A stretch of 64,000 bases of DNA, from positions 14,808,003 through 14,872,002 of the forward strand of contig JAJEKV010000030.1 of NCBI GenBank assembly GCA_021234155.1, read 5' to 3'. A model generated the notes under the pieces. The model made no database searches. It was not told the origin of the DNA and saw only the letters and a list, made by a program, of their open reading frames with translations. The stretch comes from Isoetes taiwanensis (lineage: Eukaryota > Streptophyta > Lycopodiopsida > Isoetales > Isoetaceae). Below are positions 1-10,698 of the stretch, piece by piece (positions within the stretch are counted from its first letter, which is position 1; each line of letters opens with the position of its first letter). The position numbers and the translations under genes were made by a program.

Positions 1-239
1 TCATTAAAGATATCTCCCTTTTGTTCTCGAATTTTACAAAGCATGCTTTACCTTATGTAGGCAAGCCATAATAGAGGAAAATGGAGCTTAGACGATGAAC
101 CTCATGATGATGAGCATCTTGGAAGTGATATTATGTGTTCAGAAGATGGCTCTTGGCATGTGTAAGCAATATCATATTTCTCCCAAGTCTTGTATGAGAA
201 TCAATCTATTATATCTAAATCAAGTATCCACTTCTCTAG

Positions 240-1973
240 GCTCAAATGCAGCCAATACATTGTGAGGGGATGTCTTGTGTCCAGCAAAGCGTTATCGTGG
301 GGATATGTTTTTCAAGAAACTCCATGTACTGGAAGGTATTCAGTGTTACCTGGGCTGGACATATGGTAATTCCACGGAACTAATTTTGTCTGGTGTGTCT
401 AGTGAGCAGGTCAACATGGAAGGCAAGGGGCATAAGATAGGTATGCAATACTCGTTATTAGTTGGAAGATAATAAATTTTATTTTGAAAAACAAGCATTT
501 TGAGTCGTAAATGCCTGGAAGTGGTGAGTTGCATCCAGTTGTTTTGTTTGCAGTGGCCTCCTCTCAGCTGAATTGCATACATAGGTGCATTTTTTTTTAC
601 AAAAACTATTTGGCAAGTCAATTGGTCCCATAGGACATTCCTATGGCTAGTCAATGGGTGCTATGGGCAAAAGGATCTACATTGAGTTCGATACGGAGTT
701 ATGCATTCAGAGACCCGAAAACCATCACATAAGTGTTGCCAATTTCAGCCAATAAACTACTATTTAAGTGTGCAAAAGATGGTTTCAACTTAATTTGGAT
801 GTTTGTTAAGTCTGATAGTTTAGTTAGAATGAATGTTTCCTTAATCAATACTGGGAAATTGAATATTGATGTATACTAAATACGAGGGTGAATGCTCATG
901 AGTTTATAAAGTGATTTAGACTGAAAGAATCCAAGTGTTTGACACTGTGAGCATGACCAGTTTTCCAGGGCAGGATGCCAGACGAATAACTTTATTGGGT
1001 CACCGCAGGCATAATATGGCACACTAAGGGTTAAAATCATGATGGCATGAGCCAAACCATGCAGAACAATGCGAAAGCCATAATATGCACAAGGACGAAA
1101 CATAAGAGGGAAGCAAACTGGTGAACATGCTAAAGGCTGTATAAGGTCCTTGCTCGGAGTTTTTCTGAGATCCAAAAGTGGTCTCAAACCCTATATTGCA
1201 TTTGCAGAGCAGGAGTCATTGTCTTATGCGTTCATGTAATTTTCTATACAGCATTCTAAACACGTTCTGAGCTAAGTGGGCAGTTGGTTGAATGGAAAAT
1301 AATAACTGGGTGGTTTAAAAAGAAAGGACTTTCTTCAAATACAGATTTGGGTCTTCCATGCTCAGATCATATAATCTGTTAGACTTTTGATTTGCAACTA
1401 ACTACAATATGGATGCATCAGTTTACCACTAGTTGCTTGGAAAAGATAAGACAAGTAAATGTTTTCATAGTTTTTCCATTTGCATCTACGTTTTATAATA
1501 ATTATGAATCTTGTCTTGTAGTTCTGACTGGTCATTCCAAAAATCCTGAGCTATTGGTGGAGCTAGGTCAAGACGCAGATGTAGTTGTGCATGAAGCAAT
1601 TATGCAAGAAAGTAGTCCAACTATTTATCTCCCAGCAAGTAATACTTTCTTTAGCTCAGCTCATTTAGGACTTTCTTTATCTCAGCTGATTTAGGACTTC
1701 ATTTAGTTTATCCTAATTGCTTTTATTGTTGCAGTTGCTGCAGGAGAAATTGCAAACACGATGAAAGCAAAATGTCTCATACTGACTCGTTTCTATGATC
1801 CCGAGGTAAGCCAGCATCATATATTATCATAGTTGGAGATTATTTTCATGAACTTGTTTTGTGATTTTTGATAGGAGAAAGGGGTGAAAGACACCATATC
1901 TGCTGCAGAATCTTCTTTTCAAAAGGGTGCAGTTATCTGTGCCAATGATTACATGACCATTACTCTCTTGTAG
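240..1973 (+). pseudogene. RNase Z-like metallo-beta-lactamase gene, 3' exons
   Basis: Four exon-like blocks on the + strand. Block 240-440 contains GYVFQE and TGRYSVLPG, like the FGFVxEExxxPGR region of tRNase Z, but needs a one-base shift near 358. The last three blocks join in phase at GT-AG sites: 1522-1638 (ELLVELGQDADVVVHEAI), 1735-1805 (AGEIANTMKAKCLILTRFYD) and 1875-1973, ending at a TAG. This matches the C-terminal third of tRNase Z (GDT, VHEAT and LTHFS motifs), the enzyme that cuts 3' trailers from pre-tRNA. Two positions that normally bind metal have changed: GDT reads GHS and LTHFS reads LTRFY, so the copy is probably inactive. N-terminal exons are not recognised; 50-170 may hold one. 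It could instead be a diverged non-catalytic relative. Confidence 0.5.
427..765 (+). repeat. Intronic segment duplicated at 5036-5372, copy 1
   Basis: This stretch covers the end of the 240-440 exon-like block and the intron that begins at the donor near 441. A close copy, differing by scattered substitutions and small indels, sits inside the gypsy relic at 5036-5372. It has no terminal inverted repeats, so it looks like a copied host segment rather than a small transposon. Confidence 0.8.
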
Positions 1974-2530
1974 CTTTATTGTTTTAAGACAGTATACGTT
2001 TGAAGAATAAAAGAGAATGGTTAATCCAAAGAAGGATGAGAAAACAGAGAATGCAAGGAGAGGGGTACAATCCAAAGATGGAAGGAGGAGAAAACAGGGA
2101 ATGCGAGGAGAGAATGCGAGGACAGTTGTGGAGGATGGTATTGCCTTGTGAAATATTACTTCAACAAACTAAGTGTTGTTTGAAATGCTTAGCCTAGCTA
2201 CGGGAGCAGAGATTAGAATTGACGAGCATTGCTATTAAAGGACATTTTTGTTGTCAGAAAGAAGCATTTTTTATGGCTGCTAATGAATGAAATTCAAACT
2301 TTTTAAAGTGCAGTGAGGATAACAGCCAGGATATCGTCAAACTTGTACATTTTCAATGTTCTGATAGGAATATATGCAGAGGGTGTTCCGTTTGATGATG
2401 TATGGAAGATATTAAATAAATTGTCAACGTCAAGGATGATGTCTTTCTAAATTGGGAGGAAGACCATTTTCTGAATTATCTAATTTTACCTGAGGATAGG
2501 TAAGTTATCTGAAGTCTCTCCATCTATGTC
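1974..2530. other. No gene seen, 3' flank of RNase Z-like locus
   Basis: AT-rich with a purine-rich stretch at 2020-2120. A short open stretch around 2375-2450 is too brief to identify. No repeat or RNA gene recognised. Confidence 0.4.
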
Positions 2531-2782
2531 CATTGTAGAGTCTGATGGGTCTGTTTGCCAGATAGAATAGGGTCTCTAGTATCATATTTTTGTCCTTTTT
2601 TCTTGTGGAATGACCATTGTAGAGTCTGAGGCATCTGTTTGCCAGATAGAATAGGGTCTCTAGTATCATATTTTTGTCCTTTTTTCTTGTGGAATGACCA
2701 TTGTAGAGTCTGAGGCATCTGTTTGCCAGATAGAATAGGGTCTCTAGTATCATATTTTTGTCCTTTTTTTCTTTTGGAATGA
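2531..2782. repeat. 84-bp tandem repeat, three copies
   Basis: Copies begin at CATTGTAGAG at 2531, 2615 and 2699, giving a period of exactly 84 bp. The unit is a multiple of three, which is why long minus-strand ORFs run through it. I do not read those as protein. Near-identity of the copies indicates recent amplification. Confidence 0.95.
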
Positions 2783-3299
2783 GAGTTTGTTCCTTTGCGC
2801 ATTCTGTGCCCTTTCTCTGTAACTTCCTTAATTGCTTGTTAAATCTCCATAACAGCAGTTCATCCTAGCAAAGATGTTTCTTGGCAAAGATGATTACAAG
2901 AAAAGCATTAAATGCACATTTAAACCATTCTGGTTAAATTTGCTGCATTGCCATTGCAATTAGACACATCATTGCAAGCAATGGGAACTCAAAGAATTGG
3001 TCAAGAAAGTTTTCTTGGTTAGCTCTTAACGAGGGATAAGAAAGTTGGTACACCAAAGCCGCACATTGGGCTACCTCACTAGGACAACAACATTCCCTGT
3101 CAATATCATAATCAGGTTGCATTCTATTTTGGTTGTGCATTTATGTCGACTGAGCCAAGAACAAGGAATTCGAGTTGGGTCCTACGATTTTGCATCATTG
3201 GCGGCCAAGTTGAGAAAGCGAATAAAAATGGTTCAGCTCCAATTATGATATTGTAAGAAGCTGTTTGGGACAATTCACCTATTTGCCATAAACCCTAAA
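2783..3299. other. No gene seen
   Basis: Short open frames only, none with a recognisable domain. Separates the tandem repeat from the LINE relic. Confidence 0.4.
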
Positions 3300-3987
3300 T
3301 CTAGACAAGGAACCATGGACTTAACTAGAAAGGCTTTTTAGACACATTCCAAGTCTTCCCAAATGGCAAACAACATCACTAGATCCCGTACTTCCACCAA
3401 TGATGGGATCACCATAAAGTTCCACTTTGTGGTAATTGTTCTACATGATGTAAAAATCCTTCCAACCTGTAGTTGCCCATTATTGGATGTAAGTGTTTCA
3501 GTATATGGTGGTAGTAAACTCCAGTCCAAGATATTCATATGTTTGCACCACTTTCACATTTTGATTTTGATAAGTAAAGCAAGGTTGTCTATGGTGCCTA
3601 GAAGATGATATTAGGAGCACCTTAATATTGGCCAAGTTGACCCACATTCCAATGTTATGAAGAAAGCAATCAATGCATCAAGAAGAAGCTGCATGTGCAA
3701 GAGTATGAACCAAAAGATCAACATCATTTGCATATATCAATTGCCTAATGATGCGATGAGCAAGCTAGATCCCTCCGCCTCCATGCTGAGCAAGCCAATC
3801 CTCGAGTTGATCAACATACAGTCCAAACAGTGTGAGAGATCAGAGAGAGAGAATAGACACCCTTGGTGCACTCGCACACTACAGCTAATAGGTTGGTCCA
3901 ATAAATGCATTCAAGCTGAGATTGTCTCATACAGTCTATATATTACATTTTGCATCCCTGAGGGAAACCTAGTAGCAATAACAGGAG
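3300..3987 (-). mobile_element. LINE relic 1, reverse-transcriptase C-terminal part
   Basis: On the minus strand, in broken frames, the conserved non-LTR reverse-transcriptase order can be read. VHQGC lies near 3870-3885. VDQLEDWLAQHG lies near 3775-3815. LIYANDVDLLV lies near 3715-3745 and is the YADDV catalytic box with its first Asp changed to Asn. Then come ISSSRHHRQ and VVQTYEYLGLEFT (about 3525-3600). The same phrases appear in the plus-strand LINE at 42.5-46.5 kb (SSSRHRGS, YKYLGVEF), so this is the same family. It is truncated at both ends, has several stops, and abuts the gypsy fragment at 3988. Confidence 0.75.
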
Positions 3988-5023
3988 ATTTCAGTTAAAT
4001 ACTGACCGCCAAAGCCTTTAATACATTTTCACGCAATCACTCCTCAATTTGAGGCAAAGACGCTGGATGGAATTCCTCGAAGAGTATGACTTCGAGATAG
4101 TTTATGAGCCAGGCAAATTAAATGTGGTTGCTGACGCTCTCTCTCGCCGACCATTGGAGACTCGAGTGCATTGCAGCACCATCTCCACTTTGTCCAGTGA
4201 ATTTGGCAAAAAGATTGAAGAGGTCTTGCCTTCAAGCAAAGAATTCAAGGAAGTATGGGCTAGCCTTTGCAAAGAAGCAAGGACAGATAAAGAAAGAAAA
4301 ATTTTATAAAAGATATAAAAAGGAAGGCAATCTTCTCTACCACAAGGACAAACTTTGCGTTCCTGAGGCATCTGAAGTGAGGAAGTTAATTCTTCATGAT
4401 ACTCATAATAGCCCAATAGCTGGCCACGCAGGGTTCACGAAAACTTACTTCAAGATAAGAAGTAGTTATTTTGGCCTGGCATGAAGAAGGGCATAGCCAA
4501 CTACATTCGGCAGTTCCAGTTACGTCAGAAAACGAAAGCGGAGCAACTTCGAATTCTGGGAACTTTGGAACCCTTGCCAGTACCAAATACGAAATGGGAG
4601 GTTGTGAGCATGGATTTTATAACCGGACTTCCAAGAACAGCGAGGGGCCATGATGCCTTAGTGGTTGTAGTCGACAGACTATCAAAGATGGCTCACTTTT
4701 TGCCATATCGAACTACAGATACAGCCTTGGATACTGCCTTGTTTTTTGCAAAAAGGATATTTAGATTGCATGGGATGCCAAGGGAAATCATCTTCTATAG
4801 AGATCCCAAGTTCATAAGTGCCTTTTAGAAGGACTTCTTCAACACAATCTAGGCAAAGTTGTCCATGAGTACAGCTTATCATCCCTAGAATGATGGGCAA
4901 ACGGAATGTATCAATCGAATATTAGAAGACATGTTGAGGAACTATGTATGGAATAAGCAGTCAAAATGGGGTGACTATATTTACTTGGTAGAGTTTGCAT
5001 ATAATAGTACCAAGCAAGAGATA
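3988..5023 (+). pseudogene. Copy A RNase H end and integrase, first part
   Basis: RNase H tail and the segment after it ([29 protein letters not shown]), then the integrase HHCC zinc-finger region (HNSPIAGHAGFTKTYF) and the first part of the DDE core (SMDFITGLP; AYHP..DGQ with stops). Frames change near 4130, 4480 and 4830. The sequence is cut at 5023 after FAYNSTKQE, where the duplicated host segment starts. Each part has a close counterpart in copy B, 20063-18960. Confidence 0.85.
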
Positions 5024-5375
5024 GGTATGCAATAGGGAGCATAAGATAGGTATGCAATACTCATTATTAGATGGAAGATAATAAAATTTATTTTGGAAAA
5101 AAAAGCATTTTGAGTCGTAAATGCTTGCAAATGGTGAGTTGCATCCAGTTGTTTTTTTTGTAGTAGCCTCCTCTCAGCTGAATCACATACATAGGTGCAT
5201 TTTTTACAAAAACAATTTAGCAAGTCAATTGGTCCCATAGGACATTCCTATGGCTACTCAATGGGTGTTATGGCAAAAGGATCTACATTGAGTTTGATAC
5301 GGAGTTATGCATTCAGAGGCCTGAAAACCATCACATGAGTGTTGCCAATTTCAGCCAATAAACCACTTTTTAAGA
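5024..5375 (+). repeat. Duplicated host-intron segment inside gypsy copy A
   Basis: Bases 5036-5372 repeat 427-765. At the left junction the 14-mer ATAGGTATGCAATA occurs twice (5024 and again about 5051), a small filler-type duplication typical of end-joining or template switching. It interrupts the integrase gene. Confidence 0.8.
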
Positions 5376-6434
5376 GTGATAGGGCCATGACGCCTTAATA
5401 GTTGTAGTCGACAAGCTATAAAAATGGCCCACTTTTTGCCATGCCGAACTACAGATACAACCTTGGATACCGCCTTGCTTTTTGCAAAAGAGATATTTAG
5501 ATTGCATGGGATGCCAAGGGAAATCATCTTCGATAGAGATCCCAAGTTCATAAGTGCCTTTTGGAAGGATTTCTTCAACACGATCCAGACAAAGTTGTCC
5601 ATGAGTACAGCTTATCATCCCCAGACCGATGGGCAAATGGAATGCACCAATCGAATATTAGAAGACATGTTGAGGAACTATATATGGAATAAGCAGTCAA
5701 AATGGGATGACGAAATTTACTTGGTAGAGTTTGCATATAATAGTACCAAACAAAAATCCTCGCAAATGTCCCCCTTCATGATTAATTATGGTTATCAATG
5801 CTTAACATCAGACACTTGGCATAACCCAGTGTCCATGGTTGAAGTTTCTCAATAAATGTTGTCTGATATGTAGCAATTGGTCAAAGAAGTTCGAGGCTAT
5901 CTACTGGCAGCAAGAAGTCAACAAAAAAGCATAGCCGATAAGCATAGAACCAAAAGAGAATTCCAAGTAGGTGATAATGTTTGACGTAAGATTAAGGTCA
6001 AGCAAGCAAAGCTCAGAATCGGCAATAGTAAGAAGCTTGCTCCAAGGTGGGCGGGACCTTTCAAGATTTTAGAGCGAGTAGGAAATCAAGCCTACAAGCT
6101 CGACTTGCCTGCCCATCTCTCAGTCCACAAAGTCTTCCACATAAGCCTATTAAAGAGGCACACTCTAAACTCGGAAGAGGTCTTGGAGACTCCAACTTTG
6201 TTGGAGATGACGGAGGAGCAAATCGAGGAGCTAATTCTCGACAAAGCATTTAAGAAGACAAGAAGGTCCGCGTTCCTCCAATACCTCGTCAAATGGAAGC
6301 ACTTGCTCGTGGACGACGCAACATGGGTATTAAAGCAAGATCTAGAGAAGCAATACCCGAAATTTATGAAGCAATTCGATGGCCAAGTCATCTCCGAATT
6401 CGTCAACGCCAACCTATCAGGTGCTCTTTGCTAA
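5376..6434 (+). pseudogene. Copy A integrase, second part, and chromodomain
   Basis: It restarts at the equivalent of 4643, so the catalytic core is present twice. It has DRDPKF, STAYHPQTDGQ and the C-terminal integrase stretch (NSKKLAPRWAGPFKI, HKVFHISLLKRHT). The chromodomain is near 6255-6370 (FLQYLVKWKHLLVDDATW), with aromatic residues at the usual cage positions. Chromodomains on chromovirus integrases bind methylated histone tails and direct integration to heterochromatin. A stop inside NV*RKIK and a few others show decay. Confidence 0.85.
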
Positions 6435-6439
6435 GCTTC

Positions 6440-7391
6440 TGTATGCTTTAGTGTAAGTGCAGGGAAGCATATGCATTCTAAGGTAGTTGGGATGCATACG
6501 CAAAGATCTTGGAGTATAGGCGATGATGAGATCCCCCCATGGGCGTCTCTAGGCCAGTACGCACCAAGAGTGCGCGTGACTGGGAGGGTCATGTGAGAGG
6601 AGCGCAACATCGTGGGAGATGATGGGATCAATACAGGGTTCCCTAGCATAAAACCTTAAGGGCCATGATGCACTGTGGGTATGCGTGAATGAAGGGATCA
6701 TGCATAAGTAGGCAAGGGATCATGGGCGATGATGTAATCATCGTTAGGATGTTCTCTATGCTATGATGCACGACACGTGCACATGACCATAAGGGGGATC
6801 ATGATGAGGTGAGCGTGATCATGCGCGATGATGGGATTGTCTGGGATGTTCCCTAGCTTAAACCACAGGGGCATGAGGCACTGCGACTGTACACGATAAA
6901 GGGATCTTGTACAAGGTAGCACCCAACCATGGGCAATGATAAGATCATCTTAAACAGTCCTTAAGCTCAAATCCTATGGGCCATGATCGAGTGCAAGGTA
7001 GTAGGGGTAAGCTTAAGCTAGTAGTTTGGCTCAAGAAGGTAATTAGGGGGTAGTCCTTGTTCTACTAACGTAATGTGCTACTTGTGCAGGCCAGTAAAGA
7101 GGAGCATGGAGGAGGGAGCACGTTATGAGAAGACAGGAGTCATAGATTTTAGACTTAACTATGAACTCCTAAAACTTGTTGTGATAATGTTATATGTACA
7201 ATTTTGATAGTAATACATGTGACGGCTATATAATTTTGTATAAGTATAAATATAGCCTTATAATTACGTAATAAGTAATTAATGGGAAGTTGATTGTTTC
7301 AATAAATTTAAGTCCTTATATTCATAAATGCAAATTGCTGGGTTGTTGCAAATTCGTCACCTTAATGCAATGTTGAGGACAATATTATCCT
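6440..7391 (+). repeat. Copy A 3' untranslated region with tandem diverged units
   Basis: No ORF. A unit built from GATGATGGGATC, then GTTCCCTAGCxTAAACC, then GGCCATGATGCACTG recurs at about 6618, 6732, 6829 and 6938, spacing roughly 97-114 bp. The region between chromodomain and LTR in copy B (17.9-18.2 kb, minus strand) contains the same motifs, so the array belongs to the family. Confidence 0.7.
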
Positions 7392-7404
7392 AAGGGGAGG
7401 AGAA
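7392..7404 (+). promoter_or_regulatory. Polypurine tract, copy A
   Basis: AAGGGGAGGAGAA immediately before the LTR start TGTGACATTT; the plus-strand primer site of reverse transcription. Confidence 0.9.
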
Positions 7405-8991
7405 TGTGACATTTCCCCTGGACACATCACCGTACAAGTTTACCATTATAGCCTTATACACCATAGTAGGTGGAAAAGGGAGCATGGCTAAATTATCCAT
7501 ATAACTTAGCGAGCCTTAGTCTTAAAGCCATTTCCACATGGCCTCACCCTATTGGGCACCCGCCACATGGAAGCACTCCATTTGAGGCAGTGGCATGTAA
7601 TCCTAACCTATAAGTACCCTAACCGTGACCTTAGGCCACTTTTCGGCTCCACCTGCCTTGAGACCTGTTCTTCGCTTGGAATTCTGTTTCGAACACCATT
7701 CATTGTGGCATAGCTCAGATCGACAGCCCCAAGGCAGTGCGCTCATCAGAAGGAGGAGGAACCACCCGACTCATCAGCAAGTCATGGAGACCCCAGGAGT
7801 TGGAGGAAGTTCATCCGAAGCAGGTATTCAGTGTAGCTTCATAGGGAGATCATTTAGAACCTAGGATTCCATATGAGATAGTATCTTATCTTGCTAGTGG
7901 AGCCTTTCTAGAACCCCCAGTCTAGGTTTCGAACCCTAATCAAGGAACCCTAATAAGTAGGTAGATTCATGTCTGACTAGATGTTATCTTTATTATTTAT
8001 CATGATTAAGATGATGTGCGATGATGGTTGATCCCTCTTGTGTATTGGGAAGGGGGTAGAGACCTAGTGGCCATTATCTAGATGATGCTCCTAGTTTAGA
8101 CCCCTTAGTTCCTATTACATGCGGCCTGTGCATATGAACCCACTCAGCTACGGGGGCTATGGAGTGACTTAGCACCATACAACGAGGCTAGTGGTAAAGT
8201 GGAGGGAGGTCCCTGCTGAGCGCGACTACTGGGGACCCATAGCAGGCTAGGTCTACAGTCGGTCACTTCGTATGGGCCAGGTATGGGTCCGACACTTCCT
8301 GGGTCGATGATGTCCCCCTGACTCTCAAGAGTTGCAGGTATCGACCTGGTTCTTGTTTTGGGGAGTTCAGTCGAGTACGAATTGTGTGTCGCCACAATTC
8401 TCTAGCTGCCCATGGAGCCACTAGACCTCGGGAAGGGGAGATGCAACCCTTCCTATCTCATCAGATCGGGGAGATGCAACCCCGAGTAGTCTCGATGGGT
8501 GATACCATGAGACTACGTATCCGGCAGGCTATAGTCATGCCAGAGCCCAATTTAGCCAGTCTGCAAAGTATGCATAGGAGGGGCGGATGCATTGTCTATA
8601 GCCAGCCTCGCCATTGTCATATTCGGTCTGCTCTATCTTGAGGCCTAGCCGTCAATCAACTTCTCTTATGAGTCTGAGCCCTGGGTAGGAGCTCATATGT
8701 TTGATGATATGTTATTATCTTTGATGTATCTATGGTTGTACGGATGTGCTACCCCTCCGGGGTAGTTGGATGTATTGTTATTGTTAGTACTGACGTTTTG
8801 TATGCTTCCGCTATTATAGGAGCCCATAGGGGAAGGGCGCGCAAGACACCTTTCTAGCCCCTTCCCGCACCAAGAATATCTTGGATGCAGGATGGGGGAT
8901 AGACGGAGGGTCCATACGGCCGGAGGACTGGATGGGGGATTTCCCACGAGATGTACGACGGGGCATCATATATTTGGTGGGGATCGTCACA
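7405..8991 (+). mobile_element. Copy A long terminal repeat
   Basis: 1587 bp, from TGTGACATTTCCCC to GGATCGTCACA, so the termini TGTGACg/cGTCACA are inverted as in copy B. It has a polypurine tract on its left and a primer-binding site on its right. It is therefore both the 3' LTR of the unit on its left and the 5' LTR of the fragment on its right, as left by tandem insertion or LTR-LTR recombination. Confidence 0.9.
7609..7616 (+). promoter_or_regulatory. Possible LTR TATA box, copy A
   Basis: TATAAGTA about 205 bp into the LTR, at the position matching TATAAATA in copy B. Confidence 0.45.
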
Positions 8992-8992
8992 A

Positions 8993-9004
8993 TGGTATCA
9001 GAGC
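8993..9004 (+). promoter_or_regulatory. Primer-binding site (tRNA-iMet), copy A
   Basis: TGGTATCAGAGC one base after the LTR end, the canonical complement of the initiator tRNA-Met 3' end used by plant LTR retrotransposons. Confidence 0.95.
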
Positions 9005-9553
9005 AATGTTCTTGGTTAACCAAGAGTTAGCACTGACCATATCCCTGACTAGGTAGATTAACCGGCCTAGTAGAGCATGGAATGAAAAATTCCAGCATTG
9101 AACCTCGAATGTGTGGGAAAAAAATTTCCTCCCAAGTAGTAGGGTCATAGAGTTAGGCTAAATTATAGATTCAGCAAAAAACAATGAGTCCAATAAACAT
9201 TTTAGTAAAATTGGAGTGAAAATTATGCATGAGCATCAAATTTCACCCAAAACGGGTCGAAGAATCATTCCAATCCAAAACCCGGGCGAAAAATGGCGCG
9301 AATTCATAATTAACACACCAAACCATTAGAAAAAAATTTGAAATTTAAAAATTATATAATAATAATAAAAAGGACTAGTCATTAATAAGGGTGGCTAATT
9401 AATAGGTGTAATAGTGGCAAAGGAATATTCCTCGGTATGAAGAGTATATTTCCCTTTTTAAACTCCATTTTGGTCCAACACTCCCTAATTTTGCCCTAAA
9501 CATCTTTCTCTTGATCTTCAGCTTAAGCTAATCCGTTTCTTTGACCATAAGAT
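9005..9553 (+). other. Copy A 5' leader
   Basis: Non-coding. Matches the leader of copy B around 26.9-27.17 kb (for example CATGGAATGAAAAATTCCA). Confidence 0.7.
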
Positions 9554-10490
9554 ATGGCTTGCACCAAATGCACCACTAGGAAGCTCAAAAGCCCCAGGCA
9601 GAGACCAAGCATGGCGGAACTAGCGGCAAGAAAACCCCGGAGCACTTAAGGCCAGGACGGGAGGCACAGAAAGAGCCCAACATATCGGGCTCCATAAACG
9701 AGACCTACCACACCACTGATGAGCAGGCCCCGAGTAGCTCGCCCGAGAGCACTCATCAGACCGGCGAGTTGATCGACCGAGGACACTTTCGAGGAGAAGA
9801 GGGAGACCCCAGCAGCAAGTGCAACAATAAGAGCGACAGCAAGAGCAGATGAGCTCCAGTAAAAAGAAGGGAAAGGTGACAGAGTGGGCAGAGGAGAGGG
9901 CGACCAGGAAGAGGAAGGAGGGAGAGTAGGAGGCAAGGCGCGGGAGAAAAGATGCAAAAGGGATCAGGATCGGCCAATGGGAACAGTGAGGATCGAAGAA
10001 CCTCGTTGACAAGCAAGCGACGAGGAGCAAGAGAAAGAGGAGGAGGTTGAAGAAGAAGTGGAGGGAGGAGACGAAGAGGAGGAGCTCGAAGGGGAAGTCG
10101 GGGAGACATCAACCCCGACGCTAGACTACCTTATCCGAAGTGGCCCAAGCCACTGAAGGTAAATAAGAAGCAGAAGGTGGGAGAACGAGCATTCAAGCTC
10201 AAGCAAGATCGTGAGTTTGAAAGAAAGAAAGAAGGCTGCATACCAAGAGTACTTCCGGAGATGGACGTGTTACACTAATTGGTATTGTAAGCAAAACGTT
10301 CAAAAGTACATGAAGGGTGGCAGACCTAAGAACCAGCCTAAGCCCCCTCCTCCTCGGCCAGAAGCTCGCAAAAGGGTCGATCACGGGCCCAACGCCAGGC
10401 ACGCGCCGGTATTTTGAGAGATTAGGCACTTTCGACAGTGCATTAATCTCTTGATCTGGAAGGCGCCATTCGAACGGATCTTCCGAGAAT
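9554..10490 (+). pseudogene. Copy A relic of the histone H3-like retrotransposon protein
   Basis: Starts MACTKCTTRKLKSP, an eroded H3 tail (compare MARTKSTAR in copy B). A Glu/Lys/Arg-rich linker with stops follows. Then comes the linker stretch AAYQEYFRRW, shared with copy B ([10 protein letters not shown]), and a Lys/Pro-rich basic segment. At 10415-10490 lies the start of the H3 core: EIRHFRQCINLLIWKAPFER, then IFRE. H3 position 49 (Arg) is a TGA here. Residues H53, Q56, C57, A65 and E68 differ from canonical H3 but agree with copy B. Homology ends abruptly near 10490, about H3 residue 73. Broken, but independent evidence that the gene belongs to the family. Confidence 0.8.
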
Positions 10491-10698
10491 GGCGCAATCT
10501 GGATTTCTATTGGACATGACACTGTCTATTGGGTTAAACACTGCGGATGCCTTGAAAGACCGACATGATCTCATTCAGAAGTACCATTCCGAGGCTCGAC
10601 CTCATAGTCGCCAGGATGATTTCAATCGCCACAGGGTTTCCACCTCACGAGACCGTGCCTGCTTTTCTCTCCTCTGTGTGTTCTTTGTTGGGGAGGAG
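10491..10698 (+). other. Unidentified sequence after the H3-like break
   Basis: Not related to the matching part of copy B. It ends in a purine-rich GGGGAGGAG just before a TGTTAG, so it may be the 3' tail of an inserted copia-type element. The frame itself is not recognisable. Confidence 0.3.

Larger units (their letters stand above)
3988..8991 (+). mobile_element. Ty3/gypsy chromovirus copy A, 3' half of pol plus LTR
   Basis: A 5'-truncated element that begins inside RNase H (QLNTDRQSL, matching [12 protein letters not shown] of copy B). It continues through integrase and chromodomain, then a 3' untranslated region, a polypurine tract and an LTR. Proteins and non-coding parts match the complete copy B (15899-28789, opposite strand), so both belong to one family. 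The coding part has many stops and frameshifts. It also carries an internal duplication: integrase 4643-5023 recurs at 5376-5748, with a 350-bp non-retroviral segment between. Inactive. Confidence 0.9.

Noticed and set aside
2505-2802. Repetitive minus-strand protein
   Set aside because: The frames stay open only because the 84-bp tandem unit is a multiple of three.
9620-10112. Leu/Ser-rich minus-strand ORFs
   Set aside because: Antisense of the charged linker in copy A; no signal or domain.
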